Positions 1 to 5,305 of a DNA stretch of 5,305 bases are shown here, piece after piece. Position 1 is the first letter of the stretch; every line of letters begins with the position of its first letter. The stretch lies in the NCBI GenBank assembly GCA_019509685.1, contig JAEKLU010000216.1, positions 1 through 5,305 of the forward strand, in the 5' to 3' direction. Position numbers and translations under genes: made by a program. The stretch comes from Mesorhizobium sp. Lineage in GTDB: Bacteria; Pseudomonadota; Alphaproteobacteria; Rhizobiales; Rhizobiaceae. The notes under the pieces are model-generated. The model did no database searches. It saw only the letters and a list, made by a program, of their open reading frames with translations, and had not been told where the DNA came from.

Positions 1-337
1 CGTCCTTGTGCATCTCCATCTCGTCCAGCCCGTATTCCAGGCTGTAGGCGACGCGTACCGTCTCGTAAGGCAGCTTGCCCTTCTTGCGGATCGGCACGAA
101 ACCGGCCGAAAGCTGGTGCGCGACCGCACCGCCGAGGATGAAGCCGCGTGCCTCGATGCCGGCGATCTTGTCGATCTTCTGGCCGGCATAGGGATGCACC
201 AGTTCATCGATGGCGCGGCGGAAGGCGCGCGCATTGCCGAGCAGCGTGGTGATGTCGCGAAACAGGATGCCGGGCTTGGGGTAGTCCGGGATGGTGCGGA
301 TCGAGGCGAGCAGCGTGTCTTCGAGCGAGGATTTCAT
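1..337 (-). CDS. apt: Adenine phosphoribosyltransferase (N-terminal 112 residues, cut by the window edge)
   Basis: This is the beginning of Apt, the cytoplasmic purine salvage enzyme that makes AMP from adenine and PRPP. Only 112 of the usual 170-180 residues are in the window. Translated by eye, they contain the family landmarks: [17 protein letters not shown] (17-33), [11 protein letters not shown] (60-70), [11 protein letters not shown] (84-94) and the [13 protein letters not shown] segment (98-110). The PRPP-binding loop with its acidic pair (usually DDL.ATGGT) should lie just beyond the edge. The start is ATG at 337. Its ribosome binding site is weak: AGG at 352-350, directly before the stop codon of the hydroxy acid dehydrogenase gene, 12 bases from the ATG. 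The 9-base gap without a terminator implies cotranscription with that gene and perhaps translational coupling. Confidence 0.95.
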   Translation of the reverse strand, partial: MKSSLEDTLLASIRTIPDYPKPGILFRDITTLLGNARAFRRAIDELVHPYAGQKIDKIAGIEARGFILGGAVAHQLSAGFVPIRKKGKLPYETVRVAYSLEYGLDEMEMHKD

Positions 338-346
338 GGGCCGAAC

Positions 347-1495
347 TTACCTGAATCGGAGATTGTTGCGCGACAATTGTTCGATCGAACTGCAGCCCAT
401 CAGCTTCATGCCGCGCTCGATCTCGACCCGCATCTGCCCGAGCGCCCGTTCGACGCCCGGTTGCCCGGCCGCCGCAAGCGGAAACAGATAGTAGCGCCCG
501 ACACCGACGGCCTTGGCGCCGAGCGACAATGCCTTGAGCACATGCGTGCCGCGCTGCACGCCGCCATCCATGATGACGTCTATTTCGTCGCCGACCGCAT
601 CGACGATCTCGGCCAATTGGTCGAACGCCGCCCTTGAGCCGTCGAGCTGCCGGCCGCCATGGTTGGACACCACGATGCCGCTGCAGCCGATATCGACGGC
701 GCGCCGGGCGTCCTCGACCGACATGATGCCCTTGAGACAGAACGGGCCGGACCACAGCTTGACCATCTCGGCGACGTCGTCCCACGTCATCGACGGATCG
801 AGCATCTCGGTGAAGTAGCGGCTGATCGACATGGTGCCGCCGCCCATGTCGACATGCTCGTCGAGCTGCGGCAGCTTGAAGCCCTCATGCGTGAAATAGT
901 TCAACGCCCAGGCCGGCTTGATGGCGAACTGCAGCATTCCGGCGAGATTGAGCTTGAAGGGAATGGCAAAGCCGGTGCGCTTGTCGCGCTCGCGGTTTCC
1001 ACCGGTGATGCTGTCGACGGTCAGCATCATCACTTCGACGCCGACCGCCTTTGCCCGCTGCATCATCGCCCGGTTGAGGCCGCGATCCTTGTGGAAGTAG
1101 AACTGGTAGACCTGCGGGCCGCTGCTGATCCGGCGCACCTCCTCGAGGCTGACCGTGCCGAGCGAGGAAACCCCGAACATGGTGCCGTACTTGGCCGAGG
1201 CGTTGGCCACCGCGCGCTCGCCCTGATGGTGGAACAGCCGCTGCAAGGCCGTCGGCGAGCAATAGACGGGCATCGCCAGCTTCTGGCCCATCACGGTCAC
1301 CGACATGTCGATCTCGCTCACACCGCGCAGCACGTTGGGAACCAGGTCGCAGCTCTCGAAACTCTCGGTGTTGCGGCGATGGGTGACTTCGTCGTCCGCC
1401 GCGCCGTCGATGTAGTCGAAGATCGGCCCGGGCAAATTTTGCCGCGCCATGCGCCGGAAATCGGAAAAGTTGTGACAGTCGCTGAGCCGCATCAT
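347..1495 (-). CDS. lldD: FMN-dependent alpha-hydroxy acid dehydrogenase (L-lactate dehydrogenase type)
   Basis: This 382-residue protein belongs to the FMN-dependent alpha-hydroxy acid oxidase/dehydrogenase family (LldD, glycolate oxidase, flavocytochrome b2), which oxidises L-2-hydroxy acids to 2-oxo acids. It is one TIM-barrel domain. The active-site signature SNHGGRQLD is at 277-285, giving the catalytic base H279 and the substrate-binding R282. By comparison with spinach glycolate oxidase, Y28 (in FDYIDGAADD), Y133 (in QFYFHKDRG), D161, R168 and K255 are also present, so the catalytic set looks complete. There is no signal peptide or clear membrane helix. The length is close to that of LldD (about 390). 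The start is the first of two consecutive ATGs, at 1495, with a weak GGA 5 bases upstream; the second at 1492 is equally possible. The substrate (lactate, glycolate, mandelate or other) and the electron acceptor (quinone or oxygen) cannot be settled here. The stop is 9 bases before apt. Confidence 0.9.
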   Translation of the reverse strand: MMRLSDCHNFSDFRRMARQNLPGPIFDYIDGAADDEVTHRRNTESFESCDLVPNVLRGVSEIDMSVTVMGQKLAMPVYCSPTALQRLFHHQGERAVANASAKYGTMFGVSSLGTVSLEEVRRISSGPQVYQFYFHKDRGLNRAMMQRAKAVGVEVMMLTVDSITGGNRERDKRTGFAIPFKLNLAGMLQFAIKPAWALNYFTHEGFKLPQLDEHVDMGGGTMSISRYFTEMLDPSMTWDDVAEMVKLWSGPFCLKGIMSVEDARRAVDIGCSGIVVSNHGGRQLDGSRAAFDQLAEIVDAVGDEIDVIMDGGVQRGTHVLKALSLGAKAVGVGRYYLFPLAAAGQPGVERALGQMRVEIERGMKLMGCSSIEQLSRNNLRFR

Positions 1496-1544
1496 CGAAT
1501 TCCAGACGCTCTAACAGGCGGATATCTTTGCCGCCCTTCATGCG

Positions 1545-1572
1545 TCGTATCAATCCAATGCCCACCTGCCAA
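1545..1572 (-). promoter_or_regulatory. Possible sigma-70-type promoter of the lldD-apt unit
   Basis: In the region between the phosphatase terminator and the hydroxy acid dehydrogenase start, the minus strand reads TTGGCA (1572-1567), then 16 bases, then ATACGA (1550-1545). The -35 is a fair match to TTGACA, but the -10 is poor. The position, about 50 bases before the start codon, is sensible. This is a weak call resting on two short matches. The rest of 1496-1615 shows nothing else I can support. Confidence 0.25.
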
Positions 1573-1615
1573 CGGACTATTTACCAGGGTGCCGGCAAGC
1601 ACAGGCGCAGACATG

Positions 1616-1639
1616 AAAAGGGGCGCCTTAAGCGCCCCT
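1616..1639 (-). terminator. Rho-independent terminator after the acid phosphatase
   Basis: The arms at 1619-1626 and 1632-1639 form a perfect 8-base stem (AGGGGCGC with GCGCCCCT) with a 5-base loop. On the minus strand it is followed by four T's, one of them in the stem. It begins 24 bases after the phosphatase stop. The T-run is short, so termination may be less complete than at the petABC terminator. Confidence 0.78.
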
Positions 1640-1663
1640 CGATCGATAGCTGGCGGGGAAGGC

Positions 1664-2359
1664 TTACATGCCCAGATCGCCGCGCAACTCGGCCCTGGCC
1701 ACGTCATACTCGGCCTTGAAGTCATCGCGGTTGAGCAGCACAGCGGCAATGACGCTGCCGGAAATCTTGCCCATCTCGACGTCGGACGGATAATGGATAC
1801 CGCCGACCACCCGGTTGTGGGCGTATTCGGCGGCGCGCGCCATGATCTCGGCACGCTTCTCCGGAACCATATCGGCGAGGATAATGCCCATCATGGTGCC
1901 GACGGTGGCGTGTCCGGATGGCCAGGAACCGGAGCTCGACAGCTTGACCGCCGGCTTGACCAGGTCGCTGAGCTGGTGTGGACGCGGGCGCTTCCAGACA
2001 TCCTTGGCCGGATCGACAACGGCGCCTTCTGTCTCGACCACGCGGTCGAAGAAGGCGCTGAATTTCGGCAGCTTATCCTTGGTGAAATTCGGACCCATCA
2101 CGTCTGCGAAGCGCCAGACATTCTCCTCGGCGTCGGCGACCGCGCGGGCTTCCATCTCGGGCGTGCGCGTCACTTGCAGCGTCAACACTTCGCCGAGTTC
2201 GGCCTTGGTCTGAGCCGAATCGTTGGCCGGCGGCGGCGGCAGGATCATCGTCAGGTCGACATCCTTGTTGGTCACGAATGGTTTGGCGTCTTCGGCCTGG
2301 GCAGCGGAGCCGACGACCAGCAGCAGCAGGCCAGCCGCCAGCGATGCATATTTCTTCAT
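1664..2359 (-). CDS. Secreted class A (PhoN-type, PAP2 superfamily) acid phosphatase
   Basis: This 231-residue protein is a predicted periplasmic phosphomonoesterase of the class A nonspecific acid phosphatase family, which releases inorganic phosphate from organic phosphate esters. A Sec signal peptide spans residues 1-22, with likely cleavage after AQA. The LPPPPANDS stretch at 40-48 is typical of PhoN-like enzymes. The three PAP2 motifs are in order: K119-x6-R126-P127, GSWPSGH at 144-150 (H150), and R183-x5-H189, followed by D193. H189 is the expected nucleophile that forms the phosphohistidine, and H150 the acid. The Ser of the usual SR pair in the third motif is Asn (N182). The length is slightly short for the family (about 240-250). 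The ATG at 2359 is preceded by AAAGGA at 8 bases and gives a good signal peptide. It sits alone between two terminators. The physiological substrate cannot be told from sequence. Confidence 0.9.
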   Translation of the reverse strand: MKKYASLAAGLLLLVVGSAAQAEDAKPFVTNKDVDLTMILPPPPANDSAQTKAELGEVLTLQVTRTPEMEARAVADAEENVWRFADVMGPNFTKDKLPKFSAFFDRVVETEGAVVDPAKDVWKRPRPHQLSDLVKPAVKLSSSGSWPSGHATVGTMMGIILADMVPEKRAEIMARAAEYAHNRVVGGIHYPSDVEMGKISGSVIAAVLLNRDDFKAEYDVARAELRGDLGM

Positions 2360-2367
2360 GGGCGCAA

Positions 2368-2373
2368 TCCTTT
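2368..2373 (-). promoter_or_regulatory. Ribosome binding site of the acid phosphatase
   Basis: AAAGGA on the minus strand lies 8 bases before the ATG at 2359. It favours this start over the in-frame ATG at 2413, which would place 18 extra residues before the signal peptide. Confidence 0.65.
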
Positions 2374-2437
2374 GTTGGAATGCCGCAGGATCGCCAGATG
2401 CGATGACGCCCATGTGACGGGTCAGCCGCAGAAATGC

Positions 2438-2462
2438 AAAAAGGGCGCCTCGCGGCGCCCTT
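2438..2462 (-). terminator. Rho-independent terminator of petABC
   Basis: The arms at 2441-2449 and 2454-2462 pair perfectly over 9 bases (AAGGGCGCC with GGCGCCCTT) around a 4-base loop. Read on the minus strand, the hairpin is followed by five T's, as expected for intrinsic termination. It starts 23 bases after the petC stop. The plus-strand side has no T-run, so it should act in one direction only. Confidence 0.88.
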
Positions 2463-2485
2463 CGAAATTTCCAGCCAATCGCCGC

Positions 2486-3352
2486 TCAATGCGCGACGTC
2501 GGCCCACACCCGGCGCTTGGTGAGATAGACCAGGATGCCGAACGCCAACAGGAAAATCAGCACTCGGGAGCCGGTCTTCTTGCGCTCTTCCATATGCGGC
2601 TCGGCAGCCCACGCCAGGAAGGTAGCCACGTCGCGGGAATACTGGTCGACCGTCTGCGGTGCGCCGTCATCATAGGTCACCTGGCCGTCGGAGAGCGGCT
2701 TGGGCATCTTCAGCGACACGCCCGACATGAAGTACGGGTTGTAGTGCGTGCCCTCGGGGATGACCATGCCGGCAGGCGGGGTCTTGTCGTAGCCGGTCAG
2801 CAGCGAATGGATGTAGTCGGGTCCGCCCGCGTCGTACTGGGTGAAGATGTCGAAGACGAATTGCGGAAAGCCGCGCTCGACGCCGCGCGCCTTGGCCAGC
2901 AGCGACATGTCGGGCGGAGCCGCGCCGCCATTGGCGGCCGCGGCGGCCTCGGTGTTCGGGAACGGCGCCGGGAAATAGTCCGACGGCTTGCCGGGACGGT
3001 CGAACATGTCGCCGGCATCGTTGGGGCCGTCATGGATGGTGTAGGTCGCCGCCAGCGACTTGATCTGTGCTTCCGAATAGCCAAGGCCCGTTGCGCCTTC
3101 CAGCGTGCGGAAGGCCACCAGGTTCATCGAATGGCAGGCCGAGCAGACTTCCTTGTAGACCTTCAGACCGCGCTGCAGCTGACCCTTGTCATAGGTGCCG
3201 AACGGGCCGGTGAAGCTCCAGCTCATCTCCTTCGGCTCATTGATCGGGAAATGCGTCGGCGCGGCCGCGTTGTGTTCCTCTTCGGCGGCGATTGCCGCGG
3301 TGCCGGCAGCCATAAGGCCGATCAGCGCCAGCGAGGTGAGAATCTTCTTCAT
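2486..3352 (-). CDS. petC: Cytochrome c1 subunit of the bc1 complex
   Basis: This 288-residue protein is cytochrome c1, the membrane-anchored c-type cytochrome that takes electrons from the Rieske protein and reduces soluble or membrane cytochrome c in the periplasm. A Sec signal peptide covers about residues 1-23 (MKK start, hydrophobic core, Ala-rich end before EEE). The heme is attached at CSACH, residues 70-74, with H74 as one axial ligand. M216 in LKMPKPL, after the NPYF motif at 205-208, is the likely second axial ligand. A single C-terminal helix at about 263-278, followed by the positive KRR, anchors the protein with its tail in the cytoplasm. Residues 135-146 are an Ala-rich stretch just before the PPDMSLLAKAR segment. 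The ATG at 3352 has a strong AAGGGG 7 bases upstream. It is the last gene of the operon and is followed by a terminator. The gene is separate from petB, unlike the fused fbcH of Bradyrhizobium. Confidence 0.97.
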   Translation of the reverse strand: MKKILTSLALIGLMAAGTAAIAAEEEHNAAAPTHFPINEPKEMSWSFTGPFGTYDKGQLQRGLKVYKEVCSACHSMNLVAFRTLEGATGLGYSEAQIKSLAATYTIHDGPNDAGDMFDRPGKPSDYFPAPFPNTEAAAAANGGAAPPDMSLLAKARGVERGFPQFVFDIFTQYDAGGPDYIHSLLTGYDKTPPAGMVIPEGTHYNPYFMSGVSLKMPKPLSDGQVTYDDGAPQTVDQYSRDVATFLAWAAEPHMEERKKTGSRVLIFLLAFGILVYLTKRRVWADVAH

Positions 3353-3359
3353 GCCAAAT

Positions 3360-3365
3360 CCCCTT
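3360..3365 (-). promoter_or_regulatory. Ribosome binding site of petC
   Basis: AAGGGG on the minus strand lies 7 bases before the ATG at 3352, in the 27-base petB-petC gap. It is the strongest ribosome binding site in the window and shows that cytochrome c1 is initiated independently of cytochrome b. Confidence 0.7.
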
Positions 3366-3379
3366 AGATTCTCTACCGC

Positions 3380-4681
3380 TCAGCCCTTGGTCTGTGGTGC
3401 GGCCGTGGCGCCCGCCGGATGCCCGCTGCCGCCCTTGTTCTTCTCCAGCACCGCCTCGGTGATCGAGTTCGGCAGCCTACGCGGCGTTTCGATCAGGCCG
3501 AGCACCGGCATGATGATCAGGAAGAAGGCGAAGTAGAACAGCGTCGCCATCTGCGCCATGAACACGTAAGCCCCTTCCGCCGGCTGCGAACCCAGCCATC
3601 CGAGCAGGATGGCGTCGGCGACGAACAGCCAGAAGAACAGCTTGTACCAGGGGCGGTAGACCGCCGAGCGCACCTTGGAGGTGTCGAGCCACGGCACCAG
3701 GAACAGCATGACGATGGCGCCGAACATGCACAGCACGCCGCCGAGCTTGGAGTTGATCGGCCCAACGTTGAAGGTGATGGCGCGCAGGATCGCGTAGAAC
3801 GGCAGGAAGTACCATTCCGGCACGATATGGGCCGGCGTCTTCAGCGGGTTGGCGACGATATAATTGTCGGCATGGCCGAGATAGTTCGGCAGGAAGAAGA
3901 TGAAATAGGCGAAGATGAACAGGAACACGATCATGCCGAACGCGTCCTTGATGGTCGCGTAGGGCGTGAAGGCGACGGTGTCGGTCTTCGACTTGACCTC
4001 GATGCCGGTCGGGTTCGACTGGCCGACGACGTGCAGCGCCCAGACGTGCAGCACGACGACGCCGGCAATCATGAACGGCAACAGGTAATGCAACGCAAAG
4101 AAGCGGTTCAGCGTCGGATCGTCGACGGCGAAGCCGCCGAGCAGCAGCTGCTGGATCCAGTTGCCGACCAGCGGGATGGCGCTGAAGAAGCCGGTGATGA
4201 CGGTGGCGCCCCAGAAGCTCATCTGACCCCAGGGCAGCACATAACCCATGAAACCGGTGGCCATCATCAGCAGATAGATGATGCAGCCGAGGATCCAGAG
4301 CAGCTCGCGCGGCGCCTTGTAGGAGCCGTAGAACAACCCGCGGAAGATATGGAGATAAACCGCGATGAAGAAGAACGAGGCGCCGTTGGCATGCATATAG
4401 CGCAACAGCCAGCCGGAGTTGACGTCGCGCATGATCTTCTCGACCGAATCGAAGGCGAGATTGGTGTCTGGCGTGTAGTGCATCGCCAGCACGATGCCGG
4501 TCAGGATCTGCGCCACCAGCATGATCGACAGGATGCCGCCGAACGTCCACATGTAGTTGAGGTTGCGCGGCACCGGATAGGCGACGAAGCTGTCATAGAT
4601 CAGCCGCGGCAGCGGCATGCGCGCGTCGAACCAGCGCTCGATACCGGTCTTGGGCGTATAGGTCGAGTGTCCCTCGCTCAT
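3380..4681 (-). CDS. petB: Cytochrome b subunit of the bc1 complex
   Basis: This 433-residue integral membrane protein is the cytochrome b subunit of complex III, carrying hemes bL and bH and both quinone sites. Eight hydrophobic helices can be seen, at roughly 43-67, 93-113, 128-150, 192-217, 245-266, 308-330, 345-363 and 373-396. The four heme-ligand histidines are present: H97 and H198 for bL, H111 and H212 for bH. The Qo-site signature PEWY is at 288-291. The length matches other alphaproteobacterial cytochromes b (about 430 residues). The C-terminus is a short Gly/Ala/Lys-rich tail that ends in a stop, so the protein is not fused to cytochrome c1. The start is ATG at 4681, set by AGGGGA 7 bases upstream. 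An in-frame ATG at 4807 would add 42 residues that overlap petA and look like out-of-frame petA sequence. It lies 16 bases after petA and 27 before petC, and is surely cotranscribed with both. Confidence 0.98.
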   Translation of the reverse strand: MSEGHSTYTPKTGIERWFDARMPLPRLIYDSFVAYPVPRNLNYMWTFGGILSIMLVAQILTGIVLAMHYTPDTNLAFDSVEKIMRDVNSGWLLRYMHANGASFFFIAVYLHIFRGLFYGSYKAPRELLWILGCIIYLLMMATGFMGYVLPWGQMSFWGATVITGFFSAIPLVGNWIQQLLLGGFAVDDPTLNRFFALHYLLPFMIAGVVVLHVWALHVVGQSNPTGIEVKSKTDTVAFTPYATIKDAFGMIVFLFIFAYFIFFLPNYLGHADNYIVANPLKTPAHIVPEWYFLPFYAILRAITFNVGPINSKLGGVLCMFGAIVMLFLVPWLDTSKVRSAVYRPWYKLFFWLFVADAILLGWLGSQPAEGAYVFMAQMATLFYFAFFLIIMPVLGLIETPRRLPNSITEAVLEKNKGGSGHPAGATAAPQTKG

Positions 4682-4688
4682 CGAAATA

Positions 4689-4694
4689 TCCCCT
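4689..4694 (-). promoter_or_regulatory. Ribosome binding site of petB
   Basis: AGGGGA on the minus strand lies 7 bases before the ATG at 4681, in the 16-base petA-petB gap. It decides the petB start against the in-frame ATG at 4807, which lies inside petA. Confidence 0.75.
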
Positions 4695-4697
4695 GCC

Positions 4698-5258
4698 TCA
4701 ACCGATAAGGATTTTGGTATCGGAAATGAATTTGAATACCGGGATCGCCATGTTCTCGGGCGCCGGGCCTTTGCGGATACGGCCGGCCGTATCGTATTGC
4801 GAGCCATGGCACGGGCAGAACCAGCCGCCGAAATCGCCTTCCTGGCCGAGCGGGATACAGCCCAGATGCGTGCACACCTGCACCATCACCATCCAGGCTT
4901 CCTTGCCGGGCGTGGTGCGGTTGGCGTCGGTCGCCGGCGCATCGGAGGGCAGATTGGCGTTGCGCGCGATCGGGTCCTTGAGATCGGCGAGATTGACGGC
5001 TTCGCCGTCCTTCATTTCCTTGTCGGTGCGGTTGCGCACCACGACCGGCTTGCCGCGCCACTTGACGATCAGCGAGCTGCCGGGCTGCAGCGAGGCGACA
5101 TCGACCTCGACCGAGGCCAGCGCCAGCGTCGAGGCGTCAGGGCGCATCTGGTCGATGAACGGCCAAGCGACTGCCCCAGCGCCGACAACGGCGGCCATGC
5201 CGGTGGCTACATAGAGGAAATCGCGACGGTTGGGATCGTGGATGTCGGTTGCGCTCAC
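4698..5258 (-). CDS. petA: Ubiquinol-cytochrome c reductase, Rieske iron-sulfur subunit
   Basis: This 186-residue protein is the Rieske [2Fe-2S] subunit of the cytochrome bc1 complex, which takes one electron from ubiquinol at the Qo site and passes it to cytochrome c1. The N-terminus has a twin-arginine motif (RRDFL, residues 11-15) followed by a hydrophobic segment at about 16-36, the Tat-dependent uncleaved membrane anchor usual for this family. The periplasmic cluster domain shows both Rieske boxes: CTHLGC at 129-134 and CPCHGS at 148-153. They give cluster ligands C129, H131, C148 and H151, and the disulfide pair C134/C150. The length is normal. The start is GTG at 5258, chosen because AAAGGA lies 10 bases upstream and the twin-arginine motif then sits at the usual distance. 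No in-frame ATG lies upstream in the window, although the frame stays open to the edge. It is the first gene of the pet operon, ending 16 bases before petB. Confidence 0.97.
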   Translation of the reverse strand: MSATDIHDPNRRDFLYVATGMAAVVGAGAVAWPFIDQMRPDASTLALASVEVDVASLQPGSSLIVKWRGKPVVVRNRTDKEMKDGEAVNLADLKDPIARNANLPSDAPATDANRTTPGKEAWMVMVQVCTHLGCIPLGQEGDFGGWFCPCHGSQYDTAGRIRKGPAPENMAIPVFKFISDTKILIG

Positions 5259-5268
5259 GGGTGCCTGA

Positions 5269-5274
5269 TCCTTT
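5269..5274 (-). promoter_or_regulatory. Ribosome binding site of petA
   Basis: AAAGGA on the minus strand lies 10 bases before the GTG at 5258. It supports GTG as the start of petA, since the same reading frame continues upstream to the window edge without an ATG. Confidence 0.6.
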
Positions 5275-5305
5275 CGCCTCTTCCTTACCGGAGGCCGAGC
5301 CTTGT

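Noticed and set aside
8..637. A 209-codon open frame on the plus strand over apt and the end of lldD.
   Set aside because: It is opposite two recognised genes, crosses their junction, and has no family resemblance.
885..1565. Minus-strand open frame starting upstream of lldD, a candidate leader or alternative gene.
   Set aside because: Most of it is an out-of-frame reading of lldD, rich in Arg and Gly, with no family resemblance.
1492..1854. Minus-strand open frame overlapping the phosphatase 3' end and running through its terminator to lldD.
   Set aside because: It is in a shifted frame of the phosphatase, crosses a terminator hairpin, and shows no domain or ribosome binding site.
2360..2413. 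A longer start for the phosphatase at the ATG at 2413.
   Set aside because: It would bury the signal peptide behind 18 residues and ignore the AAAGGA placed 8 bases before 2359.
2360..2437. A promoter for the phosphatase in the gap after the petABC terminator.
   Set aside because: One is expected there, but I see no convincing -35/-10 pair or pho-box-like direct repeat, so I make no call.
659..3367. A 902-codon open frame on the plus strand, antisense to the hydroxy acid dehydrogenase, the phosphatase and petC.
   Set aside because: It runs through three well-supported genes, two terminators and intergenic sequence, has no recognisable domain, and is rich in Arg, His, Gly, Asp and Gln. Few stops are expected opposite GC-rich coding sequence, so length alone is not evidence.
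3419..4708. A 429-codon open frame on the plus strand, antisense to petB.
   Set aside because: It shows the same antisense artefact of high GC codon use. The product is extremely rich in Asp, Glu, Gln and Arg, as expected from the complement of hydrophobic membrane-helix codons.
4682..4807. A possible 42-residue N-terminal extension of cytochrome b from an upstream ATG.
   Set aside because: It lies inside petA in another frame, is Arg/Ser-rich, and lacks resemblance to cytochrome b N-termini. The ATG at 4681 has a clear ribosome binding site.

Overview
The window is an ordinary stretch of GC-rich alphaproteobacterial chromosome, most likely from the Rhizobiales and perhaps Mesorhizobium or a relative. 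I base this on the look of the proteins and on a petA-petB-petC operon in which cytochrome b and cytochrome c1 are separate genes, unlike the fused fbcH gene known from Bradyrhizobium. The genus is inference from memory, not the result of a search. All six genes are on the minus strand, so transcription runs from the high to the low coordinates.

Region by region, in transcription order: petA (Rieske iron-sulfur protein, 5258-4698), petB (cytochrome b, 4681-3380) and petC (cytochrome c1, 3352-2486) form a tight operon with gaps of 16 and 27 bases. A strong hairpin terminator follows at 2438-2462. Next is a secreted class A (PhoN/PAP2-type) acid phosphatase (2359-1664) with its own terminator at 1616-1639. 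A short intergenic region with a possible promoter leads into an FMN-dependent alpha-hydroxy acid (L-lactate type) dehydrogenase (1495-347). Nine bases after its stop begins apt, adenine phosphoribosyltransferase (337 to the window edge, 3' part missing).

The three pet genes encode the whole catalytic core of the respiratory bc1 complex (complex III), which oxidises ubiquinol and reduces cytochrome c while moving protons into the periplasm. The alpha-hydroxy acid dehydrogenase could feed electrons into the same respiratory chain if it is a membrane-associated, quinone-linked lactate dehydrogenase, but that is inference. The phosphatase would release phosphate in the periplasm, and Apt salvages adenine in the cytoplasm. 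The transcript layout suggests three units: petABC, the phosphatase alone, and lldD-apt.

I found no RNA genes, CRISPR arrays, mobile elements, attachment sites or broken genes. Every complete gene keeps its key catalytic or cofactor residues. No stretch without a gene exceeds 170 bases. I see no evidence of a novel system here, and the findings below are minor.
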